Translations under genes and position numbers: made by a program
NCBI GenBank assembly: GCA_027494035.1
Contig: JAOSJQ010000001.1
Span: 1,116,001 to 1,180,000 of the forward strand
Length of the DNA stretch: 64,000 bases
Reading direction: 5' to 3'
Source: UTCFX2 sp002050125
GTDB lineage: Bacteria > Chloroflexota > Anaerolineae > Anaerolineales > UBA4823
Shown here: in pieces, positions 9,490 through 17,887 of the stretch
Numbering within the stretch: position 1 is the stretch's first letter
How the letters are laid out: each line of letters begins with the position of its first letter
The notes under the pieces: generated by a model
What the model was told of the DNA's origin: nothing
What the model saw: the letters and a program-made list of their open reading frames with translations, nothing else
Database searches by the model: none

Positions 9490-10857
9490 TTACGCCCGTG
9501 AGGTTCTCATTGCTTGAGAGCCGTATAGCCGCTCCTTGATCTCCAACACCTGCCGCTTGAAACGGGCGTCCTGTTCGAGCAAATCGGAAATCTTCTCGCA
9601 CCCGTACATCACGGTTGTGTGATCGCGCCCGCCAAGCGCCTCCCCGATCTGAGGCAGCGAGACGTTTGCCTCCTCGCGCAACAGATACATCGCCACCTGG
9701 CGCGGCAGCGCTACCTGGCGTGAGCGATCGCGGCTCAAAATACCCTCAACGGTGATGCCAAAGGCTTCGGCAACCTTGCGGATCACCTCCTGCGTGTCCG
9801 CCTCGGTGCGCCGGGGCAGCATATCGCCCAGCGCAGTTTCGATCAACTGCGGCGTAACCGGCAGACCGCTCAGGTCGGCGAATGCTGCAACGCGCGTCAG
9901 CGCGCCTTCCAGCTCCCTGATATTGGATTGCACCCGCCGGGCAATCATCTCCATCAGATCGATGGGAATATCGCAGTCCAACCGATCCGCTTTCGAGCGT
10001 AGAATTGCCTGGCGGGTCTCCAGGTCGGGAGGCTGAATGTCAGCCGTCAGACCCCACTCAAAGCGCGAGCACAAACGTTCTTCCAGGGTGACCAAAGCCT
10101 TGGGCGGGCGGTCTGATGAAACCACGATCTGTTTGTCCTGACCGTGCAGTGTATTAAATGTATGGAAAAATTCTTCCTGGGTCGATTCTTTGCCAGCAAT
10201 AAATTGAATGTCATCCACCAATAAGACATCGATGCTGCGATATTTCTCGCGGAAAGCCTGGGTCGTGTGGGTGCGGATGGCGTTGATCAGATCATTGGTG
10301 AACACCTCCGAGGACACGTACAGCGCCTGTAAACCCTGCCGGTGGCACAAATTCCCGATCGCATGCAGCAGATGGGTCTTCCCCAGCCCCACTCCGCCGT
10401 ACAGAAAGAGCGGGTTATAAGCCTGGGCAGGTTTTTCGGCAACCGCCATCGATGCGGCGTGCGCCAAGCGGTTGCTGGGTCCGACGACGAAGTTCTGAAA
10501 AGTATAGCGGGCGTTCAGACTCGTATTAGCAGCCTGGTTCTCAAACAGATCTCCCTCGGGATACTCCAGCTCTCTTTCGGGCAGGGCTGCTCTTTGGCTC
10601 TGATCGCTGACATTGTTCCAAACGACAAATCGCACCTTAACGCTGCGGTTCATGATCCCCGTCAGGAGCCGCGTCACAGTGCTGGAGAGGCGGCTGTGCA
10701 GCCAATCGCGCGCATACGCATTCGGTACGCCAATGATAAAATCACCGTCTTCGTAACTGATAAATTCGGCGTTCTTCACCCAGGTGTCAAAAGCAGCTTT
10801 TGGCATCTCGGTTTGAAGTTGACCGTGTGTGGCTTGCCAGGCCTGATGTGCGTTCAT
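9490..10857 (-). CDS. dnaA: chromosomal replication initiator protein DnaA
   Basis: The replication initiator, about 455 residues. The N-terminal domain (about 1-90) is followed by the AAA+ core with Walker A GGVGLGKTHLL and Walker B LLVDDIQF, and by the C-terminal DNA-binding domain carrying GGRDHTTVMYGCEKI, the helix that reads DnaA boxes. I set the start at 10857 because AGGAGG lies nine bases upstream; a longer frame beginning at 10887 would place this ribosome-binding site inside the gene. No dnaN, recF or gyrB is next to it, and the adjacent gene is a divergent dnaK, so this is not the common origin neighbourhood. Confidence 0.95.
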   Translation of the reverse strand: MNAHQAWQATHGQLQTEMPKAAFDTWVKNAEFISYEDGDFIIGVPNAYARDWLHSRLSSTVTRLLTGIMNRSVKVRFVVWNNVSDQSQRAALPERELEYPEGDLFENQAANTSLNARYTFQNFVVGPSNRLAHAASMAVAEKPAQAYNPLFLYGGVGLGKTHLLHAIGNLCHRQGLQALYVSSEVFTNDLINAIRTHTTQAFREKYRSIDVLLVDDIQFIAGKESTQEEFFHTFNTLHGQDKQIVVSSDRPPKALVTLEERLCSRFEWGLTADIQPPDLETRQAILRSKADRLDCDIPIDLMEMIARRVQSNIRELEGALTRVAAFADLSGLPVTPQLIETALGDMLPRRTEADTQEVIRKVAEAFGITVEGILSRDRSRQVALPRQVAMYLLREEANVSLPQIGEALGGRDHTTVMYGCEKISDLLEQDARFKRQVLEIKERLYGSQAMRTSRA

Positions 10858-11483
10858 GATTGCGTTCCTCCTCACGATAAAGATCACTACTCAGACAGCA
10901 AATTCAAGGCGCAGGAAATCTATCGTCCCACGGTAACCCTAGGAAGAGCAAGTTGTTCCACTTCGATTGGATATATTTTATTTTTTTCGTTGATTAGCTT
11001 AGCCCCGCTTGCCAGCCCAGCCACCCGTATTCTAGCAGAGAACCTCGCTAATGTGCAATACGCCTGCCCTACGCCTCTCTAAAAAATAACAATACTTTAA
11101 GATGAGTTTATGTTAAAGAAAACAGTATCACTTAGTAAAGAACCCGTTCAGTTTCGCGGGCGAAAGACAACCCAGTAACAGGGGCGGGACGTCGATGAAC
11201 CGCCACATATAGGTTATGTATTGGTTGAATCGGACATTTCCTCAACTTATGGATACCAGAGTCTTAAAGTGTTTAAGGCGGAAAGACCCGGTTTCTCTTG
11301 TCCCGTAGACCTCGTTTGCCTCGATTCAAACCGACTGGAAAATTAGCTTCCCGACCGGCTTCACAGCGCCAATATTCGATTTTCCTCCCCGGTTATTGAC
11401 ATTTCTCCTACACGACGTTAACGATCTTCTTGTATTAACCAGGTATCCTATGGCTTGAAATCAAGTAATTAGGAGAATAGCTT
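10858..11483. other. 626-bp non-coding region between dnaA and dnaK
   Basis: This spacer holds the divergent promoters of dnaA and dnaK and is visibly richer in A+T than its neighbours. I looked for DnaA boxes (TTATCCACA type) and found none with fewer than two mismatches, and no clustered copies, so it does not look like a standard origin. I also found no CIRCE operator before dnaK. A TTGACA hexamer at 11396-11401 is a possible dnaK -35 element, but no convincing -10 stands at the right distance. No tRNA or known RNA was recognised. Confidence 0.5.
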
Positions 11484-13400
11484 ATGGCTAAGATTATTGG
11501 TATCGATTTAGGCACCACCAACAGCGTGGTAGCCGTTATGGAAGGCGGAGACCCAACCGTTATCCCGACCGCTGAAGGCGCCCGGCTGTTGCCATCCGTC
11601 GTAGGGTTCAACAAAAACGGAGAACGCCTGGTGGGGCAGATTGCCAAACGCCAGGCGGTGGTCAACCCGGAAAACACCGTCTATTCGATTAAACGTCTCA
11701 TGGGTCGTCACTTCAATGAAGTTGCAGCCGAGCAGGACCTGGTTCCTTTCAAGATAATCGAGGGACCTTCAGGTGATGCCCGCGTTAAGATTCCTGGAAC
11801 GGGTCGTGAATACAGCCCACAAGAAATCTCAGCCATGATCCTCGGAAAGCTCAAGACGGACGCTGAGGCATATCTGGGTGAGCCAGTTACAAAAGCCGTG
11901 ATCACCGTCCCAGCCTACTTCAACGACAGCCAGCGTCAGGCGACCAAGGATGCGGGAAAAATTGCCGGATTAGAGGTACTGCGCATCATCAATGAGCCTA
12001 CAGCAGCTGCACTGGCGTATGGGCTTGACAAAAAAGAGAATGAAACGATCCTGGTCTTTGACCTGGGCGGCGGCACGTTCGACGTGAGCATCCTGGAAGT
12101 TGGCGAGGGCGTCATCGAAGTCAAATCGACCAACGGCGACACGCACCTCGGCGGCGATGATTGGGATCAAGCCATCGTCAATTTTGTCGCCGACGAATTC
12201 AAACGCGAAAACGGCATCGACTTGCGCGCCGATCGCCAGGCGCTTCAGCGGCTGCGCGAAACAGCCGAAAAAGCCAAGATCGAGCTTTCGAGCGTGATGG
12301 AAACCGAGATCAACCTGCCCTATGTCACGGCGGATGCCAGCGGACCAAAACACCTGCAGATGAAACTGACGCGCGCCAAGTTCGAGCAGCTGACGGAAGA
12401 CCTTGTCAAGCGATTGCGCGGCCCGTTTGAGGCTGCGCTCAAAGACGCCGGCATGGGCGCCAATGAGATCAACGAAGTCGTGCTGGTGGGCGGCGCAACC
12501 CGCATGCCCATGGTGCAAGAGCTGGTTCGTTCGTTGACCAACAAAGAACCCCACAGAGGCGTCAACCCAGATGAGGTTGTGGCGGTCGGCGCAGCCATCC
12601 AGGCGGGCGTGCTGGGCGGCGAAGTGCAGGACGTGCTCCTGCTGGACGTGACGCCGCTCTCGCTCGGTCTCGAAACCCTGGGCGGGGTGATGACGCCTCT
12701 GATCGAGCGCAACACCACCATCCCGGTCAAGAAATCCGAGGTCTTCTCGACTGCCGAAGACAACCAGACCGCGGTTGATATTCATGTCTTGCAAGGCGAG
12801 CGTCCGATGGCAAGCGACAACATGAGCCTGGGGCGCTTCCGGCTGGAGGGAATCCCGGCTGCACCGCGCGGCTTGCCGCAGATCGAAGTGACCTTCGACA
12901 TCGACGCAAACGGCATTATCAACGTTGCCGCGCGCGATCGTGCAACTGGCAAAGAACAAAAGGTCACCATCACCGCTTCGACCAATCTGTCCCGCGACGA
13001 GATCGATCGAATGGTCCAGCAGGCTCGTCAACATGAAACGGAAGACCGCCAGCGCCGCGAGCGGGTAGAAATTCACAATAACGCGGACAACCTGGCTTAT
13101 CAGACGGAAAAAGCGCTGCAGGAGCTGGGCGATAAAGTCCCCGCCAACGAGCGCGAGAACATCACCCAAAAAGTGACTGCTCTGCGTGAGGCGCTCAATA
13201 CCGACGATACGGAAAAAATCCAGCGGTTGAGCAATGATCTGCAGAACGCTTTCAACGCCCTCAACCAACAGATTTCCGCCCACCAGCAGGCTGAGGCGCA
13301 ATCCGCCCAGGCGCACGGAGGCAACGGGAATGGCAAGGGTCCCGGACACGGTCCGACCGATGAAGGCGAAGTGATCGAAGGCGAATTTCGCCAGGCATAA
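11484..13400 (+). CDS. dnaK: molecular chaperone DnaK (Hsp70)
   Basis: A full-length Hsp70, 638 residues. The actin-like ATPase starts with IGIDLGTTNSVVAVMEGG and includes the phosphate-2 loop DLGGGTFDVSIL near residue 195 and GGATRMPMVQ near 338. The linker DVLLLDVTPLSLGLE (about 385-400) leads to the substrate-binding domain, followed by a helical lid and a Gly-rich tail ending in DEGEVIEGEF. It folds proteins with the cochaperones DnaJ and GrpE, neither of which is encoded here; the gene is followed by its own terminator, so it stands alone. AGGAG is placed nine bases before the ATG. Confidence 0.97.
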   Translation: MAKIIGIDLGTTNSVVAVMEGGDPTVIPTAEGARLLPSVVGFNKNGERLVGQIAKRQAVVNPENTVYSIKRLMGRHFNEVAAEQDLVPFKIIEGPSGDARVKIPGTGREYSPQEISAMILGKLKTDAEAYLGEPVTKAVITVPAYFNDSQRQATKDAGKIAGLEVLRIINEPTAAALAYGLDKKENETILVFDLGGGTFDVSILEVGEGVIEVKSTNGDTHLGGDDWDQAIVNFVADEFKRENGIDLRADRQALQRLRETAEKAKIELSSVMETEINLPYVTADASGPKHLQMKLTRAKFEQLTEDLVKRLRGPFEAALKDAGMGANEINEVVLVGGATRMPMVQELVRSLTNKEPHRGVNPDEVVAVGAAIQAGVLGGEVQDVLLLDVTPLSLGLETLGGVMTPLIERNTTIPVKKSEVFSTAEDNQTAVDIHVLQGERPMASDNMSLGRFRLEGIPAAPRGLPQIEVTFDIDANGIINVAARDRATGKEQKVTITASTNLSRDEIDRMVQQARQHETEDRQRRERVEIHNNADNLAYQTEKALQELGDKVPANERENITQKVTALREALNTDDTEKIQRLSNDLQNAFNALNQQISAHQQAEAQSAQAHGGNGNGKGPGHGPTDEGEVIEGEFRQA

Positions 13401-13414
13401 AAGCAGAACCCCCG

Positions 13415-13449
13415 AACGACCAGGCGGCAATAAGGCGCCTGGTCGTTTT
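13415..13449 (+). terminator. intrinsic terminator after dnaK
   Basis: A perfect 12-bp inverted repeat, AACGACCAGGCG at 13415-13426 and its complement at 13436-13447, with a 9-base loop and a short T run directly after. It closes the dnaK transcript. Confidence 0.88.
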
Positions 13450-13555
13450 CTTTTCCTGACGGTCTTCCTTACCGGCTGCGTTTGTGGGTATAATCGGTGC
13501 AAATATTGCATCCTGATGGCTGAGATCATCATCAGGAGCAATCAGTCAAAACAAC

Positions 13556-13954
13556 ATGGAGCTGAGACCACGAACCCTGACCGTGCGCGCCTTCCTGCCA
13601 GCCGCAGCGCTGCTCATCCTGCTGGGCTGGACGGGGTTGTTTGCGATCACCAATTTCTCAGAGCCGAGTGGAGGCACGCGCTGGGCTTTTTTCTTTTTCG
13701 CCGTGCTTGGACTGACGGGCTTAGCCCTGCCCGCAGTAGCCTTCTTGAATAAGCGCTTCCCCTCCAACCCGCCCCCCACTCACGCGGTGATCCTGCGCCA
13801 GGCAGTCTGGGTTGGCATCTATCTTCCCACGCTGGCGTGGCTGCGCATCGGGCGGGTGCTCAACGTTTCGATTGCCATATTAATCATCGCCGGTCTGATC
13901 CTGATTGAATGGCTGCTGCGCCTGCGCGAGCGCAGCCAGTGGAAGCCAGAGTGA
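13556..13954 (+). CDS. four-helix membrane protein, unknown function
   Basis: I do not recognise this 132-residue protein. It has four hydrophobic segments (about 12-33, 42-62, 80-97 and 102-122) joined by short loops, a Pro-rich loop FPSNPPPTHA between the second and third, and a basic C-terminus LRLRERSQWKPE. No charged residues stand out inside the helices, so nothing suggests transport or catalysis. It is followed 46 bases later by selA on the same strand. Confidence 0.55.
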   Translation: MELRPRTLTVRAFLPAAALLILLGWTGLFAITNFSEPSGGTRWAFFFFAVLGLTGLALPAVAFLNKRFPSNPPPTHAVILRQAVWVGIYLPTLAWLRIGRVLNVSIAILIIAGLILIEWLLRLRERSQWKPE

Positions 13955-14000
13955 TGCGTTTGAAATTTCGCCTATTCATTCCCCTCTCTCAGACGCGCCC

Positions 14001-15353
14001 ATGACCGGTAGTCTCAGAGATTTACCCTCCGTCGATTCGCTCTTACAGTCGCCGCGGCTTCTGGAATGGATCGCCATTTATGGCCGTCTGCTCACCACCC
14101 AGGCTGTGCGTGAGGCGCTGGCGCAGGTTCGCGCCGCTCACCCCGCAGCATCCACCCTGCCCGCCCGCTCCGAATTGGAGCAAGAAATCCACAACCTCCT
14201 CACCGCCTGGACTGCCTCCACGCTGGAGCCGGTGATCAACGCCACCGGCGTCATTTTGCACACCAACCTCGGACGGGCGCCTTTAAGCCGGGCGGCTCTG
14301 GCAGCCGCGGTGCGCGTTTCCAGCGGATACTCCAATCTCGAATATGATTTAGAGCGAGGGCAGCGCGGCTCGCGCCTCATCCACGCCGAAGCGCTGCTGC
14401 AATGCCTGACGGGCGCCGAAGCCGCGCTGGTCGTCAACAACAACGCCGCGGCGGTTCTGCTCGTCCTGACCGGGCTGGCGCGCCGTCGAGCTGTGGTAAT
14501 CGCCCGCTCTCAACTGGTCGAGATTGGCGGCGGGTTCCGCGTCCCAGATGTGATGAAACAATCCGGGGCGCGGTTGCTGGAGATCGGCGCCACGAACCGG
14601 GTTCATCTTGCGGATTACGCCGAGGCGCTGCGCGAGGCGCCCGCGCTGGTTCTGCGCGCTCACCGCAGCAATTTCCGCATCATCGGGTTCACCGGCGAGC
14701 CGGCGCTGCCCGAAATCGTCGCGCTGGCGCACCAATCAGGGGTGCCGGTCGTGGACGATCTCGGCTCCGGGTCGCTCATCGATACGGCGCGTTTCGGGCT
14801 GGCGCACGAGCCTACGGTTCAGGAATCGCTGGCAGCGGGGGCAGATCTGGTCTGTTTCTCGGGCGACAAACTGCTCGGCGGTCCGCAGGCGGGCATCATT
14901 ATCGGGCGCGGCGAACTGGTCGCCAAACTCAAGAAGCATCCGCTGGCGCGCGCCATTCGGGCGGATAAACTTTGCCTCGCGTCCTTGACGGCTACGCTTG
15001 GACATTATCTCAAAGATGAAGCCGAACGCGAAATCCCGATCTGGCGCATGATCTCGACGCCCCTGGCAGATTTGGAGCAACGCGCCCAGGCTTGGAGGCG
15101 CAGCCTGGGGCACGGCGAAGTGGTTTCGGGCGAATCCACCGTCGGCGGGGGCAGCCTGCCGGGCGAGACCCTGCCATCCTGGCTGCTGGCGCTCTCCCCC
15201 TCCGCGCCGGATCGTTTTTTGCGGCGCCTACGCCAGGCTGATCCGCCTGTAATCGCCCGGCTTAAAAACGATCAGGTCGTGCTAGACCCCCGCACCGTTC
15301 TGCCGGAGCAGGAGCAAGACCTGCTGGCTGCTTTGCGCCCGCTTCTGGGGTAA
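14001..15353 (+). CDS. selA: L-seryl-tRNA(Sec) selenium transferase SelA
   Basis: A PLP enzyme of 450 residues that converts Ser-tRNA(Sec) to selenocysteinyl-tRNA(Sec) using selenophosphate. The N-terminal helical domain begins with LRDLPSVDSLLQSP, typical of SelA, followed by the conserved VINATGVILHTNLGRAPL. The PLP lysine is K290 in FSGDKLLGGPQAG. The ATG at 14001 is chosen over a longer frame from 13905 because homology begins right at LRDLPSVD. The gene implies that this organism makes selenoproteins. SelB, SelD and tRNA(Sec) were not found in this window, so they must lie elsewhere. Confidence 0.93.
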   Translation: MTGSLRDLPSVDSLLQSPRLLEWIAIYGRLLTTQAVREALAQVRAAHPAASTLPARSELEQEIHNLLTAWTASTLEPVINATGVILHTNLGRAPLSRAALAAAVRVSSGYSNLEYDLERGQRGSRLIHAEALLQCLTGAEAALVVNNNAAAVLLVLTGLARRRAVVIARSQLVEIGGGFRVPDVMKQSGARLLEIGATNRVHLADYAEALREAPALVLRAHRSNFRIIGFTGEPALPEIVALAHQSGVPVVDDLGSGSLIDTARFGLAHEPTVQESLAAGADLVCFSGDKLLGGPQAGIIIGRGELVAKLKKHPLARAIRADKLCLASLTATLGHYLKDEAEREIPIWRMISTPLADLEQRAQAWRRSLGHGEVVSGESTVGGGSLPGETLPSWLLALSPSAPDRFLRRLRQADPPVIARLKNDQVVLDPRTVLPEQEQDLLAALRPLLG

Positions 15354-15419
15354 AATAACCCCAAGTTTTCTCGCCCGGCGCAAGAGCGAAGGGATACCCA
15401 AAATTGAAATGGAATTGTA

Positions 15420-16655
15420 ATGAAGAGCGATCTTGATGCACTGATGAAATCTCAACACCTGGATGCGATATTCGTAGCCGGACCAGGGCAGCACAACCCG
15501 GCTATGGTTTACCTGACCGGCGGCGCGCACCTCACGGGCGCTTTTTTAATCAAACGCGCCGGTCAACCCGCGCTCCTTTTCCATAACCCGATGGAGCGCG
15601 ACGAAGCCGCCCGCACCGGTCTGCAAACCTGCAGCCTGGGAAAATTCGAGTTACAAAAGCTGATCGCCGATTTCGAGGGGGATGTGCTGAGAGCCTACGG
15701 TGAAATCTACCGGCGCATGTTCACCGAGGCCGGGCTGCAGCAAGGGCGGGTCGCCATCTATGGGCTATATGAGATCGGGAACATGTACGCCATGCTTTCT
15801 GCGGCAAAACCTTTGCTTCCGGACATCGAATGGGTGGGCGAGTTTGGGCGTTCGGTGATGCTTGCCGCGATGGAGACAAAAAGCCCCGAAGAAGTGGAGC
15901 GCATCCGCAAGATCGGCAAAATCACCACGGAGGTCATCGGTCAGGTTGCGGATTTTCTGAGCGCCCACAAAGCGCACGACGAGGTTTTGGTCGGGCAGGA
16001 TGGTTCCCCGCTCAGGATCGGCGATGTGAAGCGCTGCATCAACCTTTGGCTGGCTGAGCGCGGAGCCGAGAACCCGGAAGGCGGCATATTCGCCATCGGG
16101 CGCGATGCCGGCATACCGCACAGCGCCGGGGAAGCCGACGATCTGCTCCGCCTTGGTCAGACAATCGTTTTCGATATATTCCCGCGCGAAGCCGGCGGCG
16201 GCTATTATTACGACATCACCCGCACCTGGTGCCTGGGCTACGCGCCGGACGAGGCGCTTGCTTTATACGAAGATGTGCGTTTCGTCTATGAGGAAGTTCG
16301 GAAATCCCTGCGACTGGACACCGCCTGCCGCGACTATCAGCACCTGACTTGCGATCTCTTCGAGGCGCGCGGTCATCCCACGCTGCGCGCCAACCCCTCG
16401 ACCCAGGACGGTTACGTGCACAGCCTGGGTCATGGCGTGGGTTTGAACATCCATGAATACCCCATGTTCAGCGCAACCGCCAGCGATGAAGTGCGCCTGC
16501 GCCCCGGCACAGTCGTTACCGTAGAGCCGGGTTTGTATTACCCCAAACGCGGTTTGGGGGTGCGCCTCGAAGACACCGTGTGGGCGCGCCCGGATGGGCC
16601 CTTCGAAACGCTTGCAGATTTTCCCCAGGACCTGATCCTGCCCGTGCGTACCTGA
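15420..16655 (+). CDS. M24 family metallopeptidase (Xaa-Pro aminopeptidase-like)
   Basis: A 411-residue pita-bread metalloprotease. An N-terminal creatinase-like domain (about 1-150) is followed by the catalytic domain. The five metal ligands can be read: the two Asp of VFDIFPREAGGGYYYDITRTW, the His of HSLGHGVGLNIHEYP, and the Glu of VTVEPGLYYP and of VRLEDTVW. Members remove N-terminal residues before proline or cleave dipeptides, but the group also includes non-peptidase paralogues. Seen alone between selA and tsaD on the same strand. Confidence 0.85.
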   Translation: MKSDLDALMKSQHLDAIFVAGPGQHNPAMVYLTGGAHLTGAFLIKRAGQPALLFHNPMERDEAARTGLQTCSLGKFELQKLIADFEGDVLRAYGEIYRRMFTEAGLQQGRVAIYGLYEIGNMYAMLSAAKPLLPDIEWVGEFGRSVMLAAMETKSPEEVERIRKIGKITTEVIGQVADFLSAHKAHDEVLVGQDGSPLRIGDVKRCINLWLAERGAENPEGGIFAIGRDAGIPHSAGEADDLLRLGQTIVFDIFPREAGGGYYYDITRTWCLGYAPDEALALYEDVRFVYEEVRKSLRLDTACRDYQHLTCDLFEARGHPTLRANPSTQDGYVHSLGHGVGLNIHEYPMFSATASDEVRLRPGTVVTVEPGLYYPKRGLGVRLEDTVWARPDGPFETLADFPQDLILPVRT

Positions 16656-16680
16656 GAAAACCGCCAGAGCCGCTCTTGCA

Positions 16681-17764
16681 ATGACCGATTCCGCCAGTAC
16701 CGCCGCCTCATCCTTCGGACCAGCTCGTATCCTGGGAATTGAAACGTCTTGCGATGAAACCGCAGCGGCGGTGGTGGAGGATGGGCGCGTCATCCTCTCA
16801 AATGAGGTAGCTTCTCAGGTGGACCTGCACGCCCGGTTTGGCGGGGTCTTCCCCGAGGTGGCGTCGCGCCAGCACATCCGCACGATCTTTCCGATCTGCG
16901 AGATCGCGTTGCAGCAAGCCCACCTCGAACTGGATGAGCTGGACGCCATCGCCGTGACGCGCGGCCCCGGGTTGCCCCGGTTCGCTCGTGATCGGGATCA
17001 ACATGGCAAAGGGGTTGGCGCTCAGCAGCGGGCTCCCCTTAATCGGCATCCATCATCTGGAAGCGCACATCTATTCAGCCTGGCTGCAATGGCGCCCTCA
17101 CAATCTGAGCGCTGAGCCGGCGGGCGTCACGCCGTCCGAACCGCGCTTCCCGCTCATCGCGCTGATCGTCTCCGGCGGGCACACCGAGCTGGTTCTGATG
17201 CACGACCACCTGACTTATCAGCGCCTGGGCGGAACGCTCGATGACGCAGCCGGTGAAGCCTTCGACAAGGTTGCCCGCTTGCTCAGGCTGAGCTACCCTG
17301 GCGGTCCGGCAATCCAGGCTGCCGCCGCCCGGGGAGACCCGCGGCGCTTTGCGTTTCCACGCGCCTGGCTGGAAGACACCTGGAATTTTTCGTTTAGCGG
17401 GTTGAAAACCGCGGTTTTGCGCGAGGTCCGCCGCCTGCAGGAAACGCGCACCGAGCTGCCGGTTGCAGACCTGGCTGCCAGCTTTCAAGCCGCGGTGGTT
17501 GAAGTGTTGGTCGGGAAGACGCTCCAGGCTGCCCAAACCTTCAATGCCAATCAGGTGCTGGTGGCGGGCGGCGTCTCCGCCAACCAAGCCCTGCGTGAAA
17601 CCTTTCACGCCCAGGCGGGCTGCCCGGTTCACATCCCGCCGATTGCGCTTTGCACCGACAACGCGGCGATGATCGCCAGCGCCGCGTATTTCCGCTTTTT
17701 GCGCGGCCAAAACGATCCACTGACCTTTGATGCGCTGCCAAACTGGCCCTTTCATGAACTGTAA
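16681..17764 (+). CDS. tsaD: tRNA threonylcarbamoyladenosine synthase subunit TsaD, frameshifted
   Basis: TsaD transfers the threonylcarbamoyl group to A37 of tRNAs reading ANN codons, working with TsaB and TsaE. The first part shows ILGIETSCDETAAAVV and FGGVFPEVASRQH. The second part shows NMAKGLALSSGLPLIGIHHLEAH, the SGGHTEL motif, and a C-terminal VAGGVSANQALR. They are in different frames. Removing one C from the CCCC run at 16975-16978 joins them into a normal protein of about 360 residues with the expected GPGL-GSL-IGINMAKG passage. The gene is essential or nearly so in most bacteria, so an error in the sequence is more likely than a true null. Without the shift, the first part would end in about 29 unrelated residues. 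Confidence 0.9.
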
Positions 17765-17887
17765 TCGCCTTTTCGAGATGTATTTTGATCGTGAAAATGC
17801 AATAAATCCATTCTATTTTCTACGAATATCAGATAAAATTAGAAATCTACGAACGCCGCTCGCAGCAAACCTGTGGGGTTGGACATA

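Noticed and set aside
11290..11340. A tRNA-like T arm (GTTTG...CAAAC)
   Set aside because: The loop has the wrong length and no acceptor or anticodon stems can be formed around it.
10858..11483. Replication origin next to dnaA
   Set aside because: No cluster of DnaA boxes and no clear unwinding element was found by eye; TTATGGATA near 11247 is too weak.
11340..11483. CIRCE operator before dnaK
   Set aside because: No TTAGCACTC-type inverted repeat is present.
11970..13541. A 523-residue open frame on the minus strand
   Set aside because: It is the antisense shadow of dnaK. Long antisense frames opposite dnaK are a known artefact.
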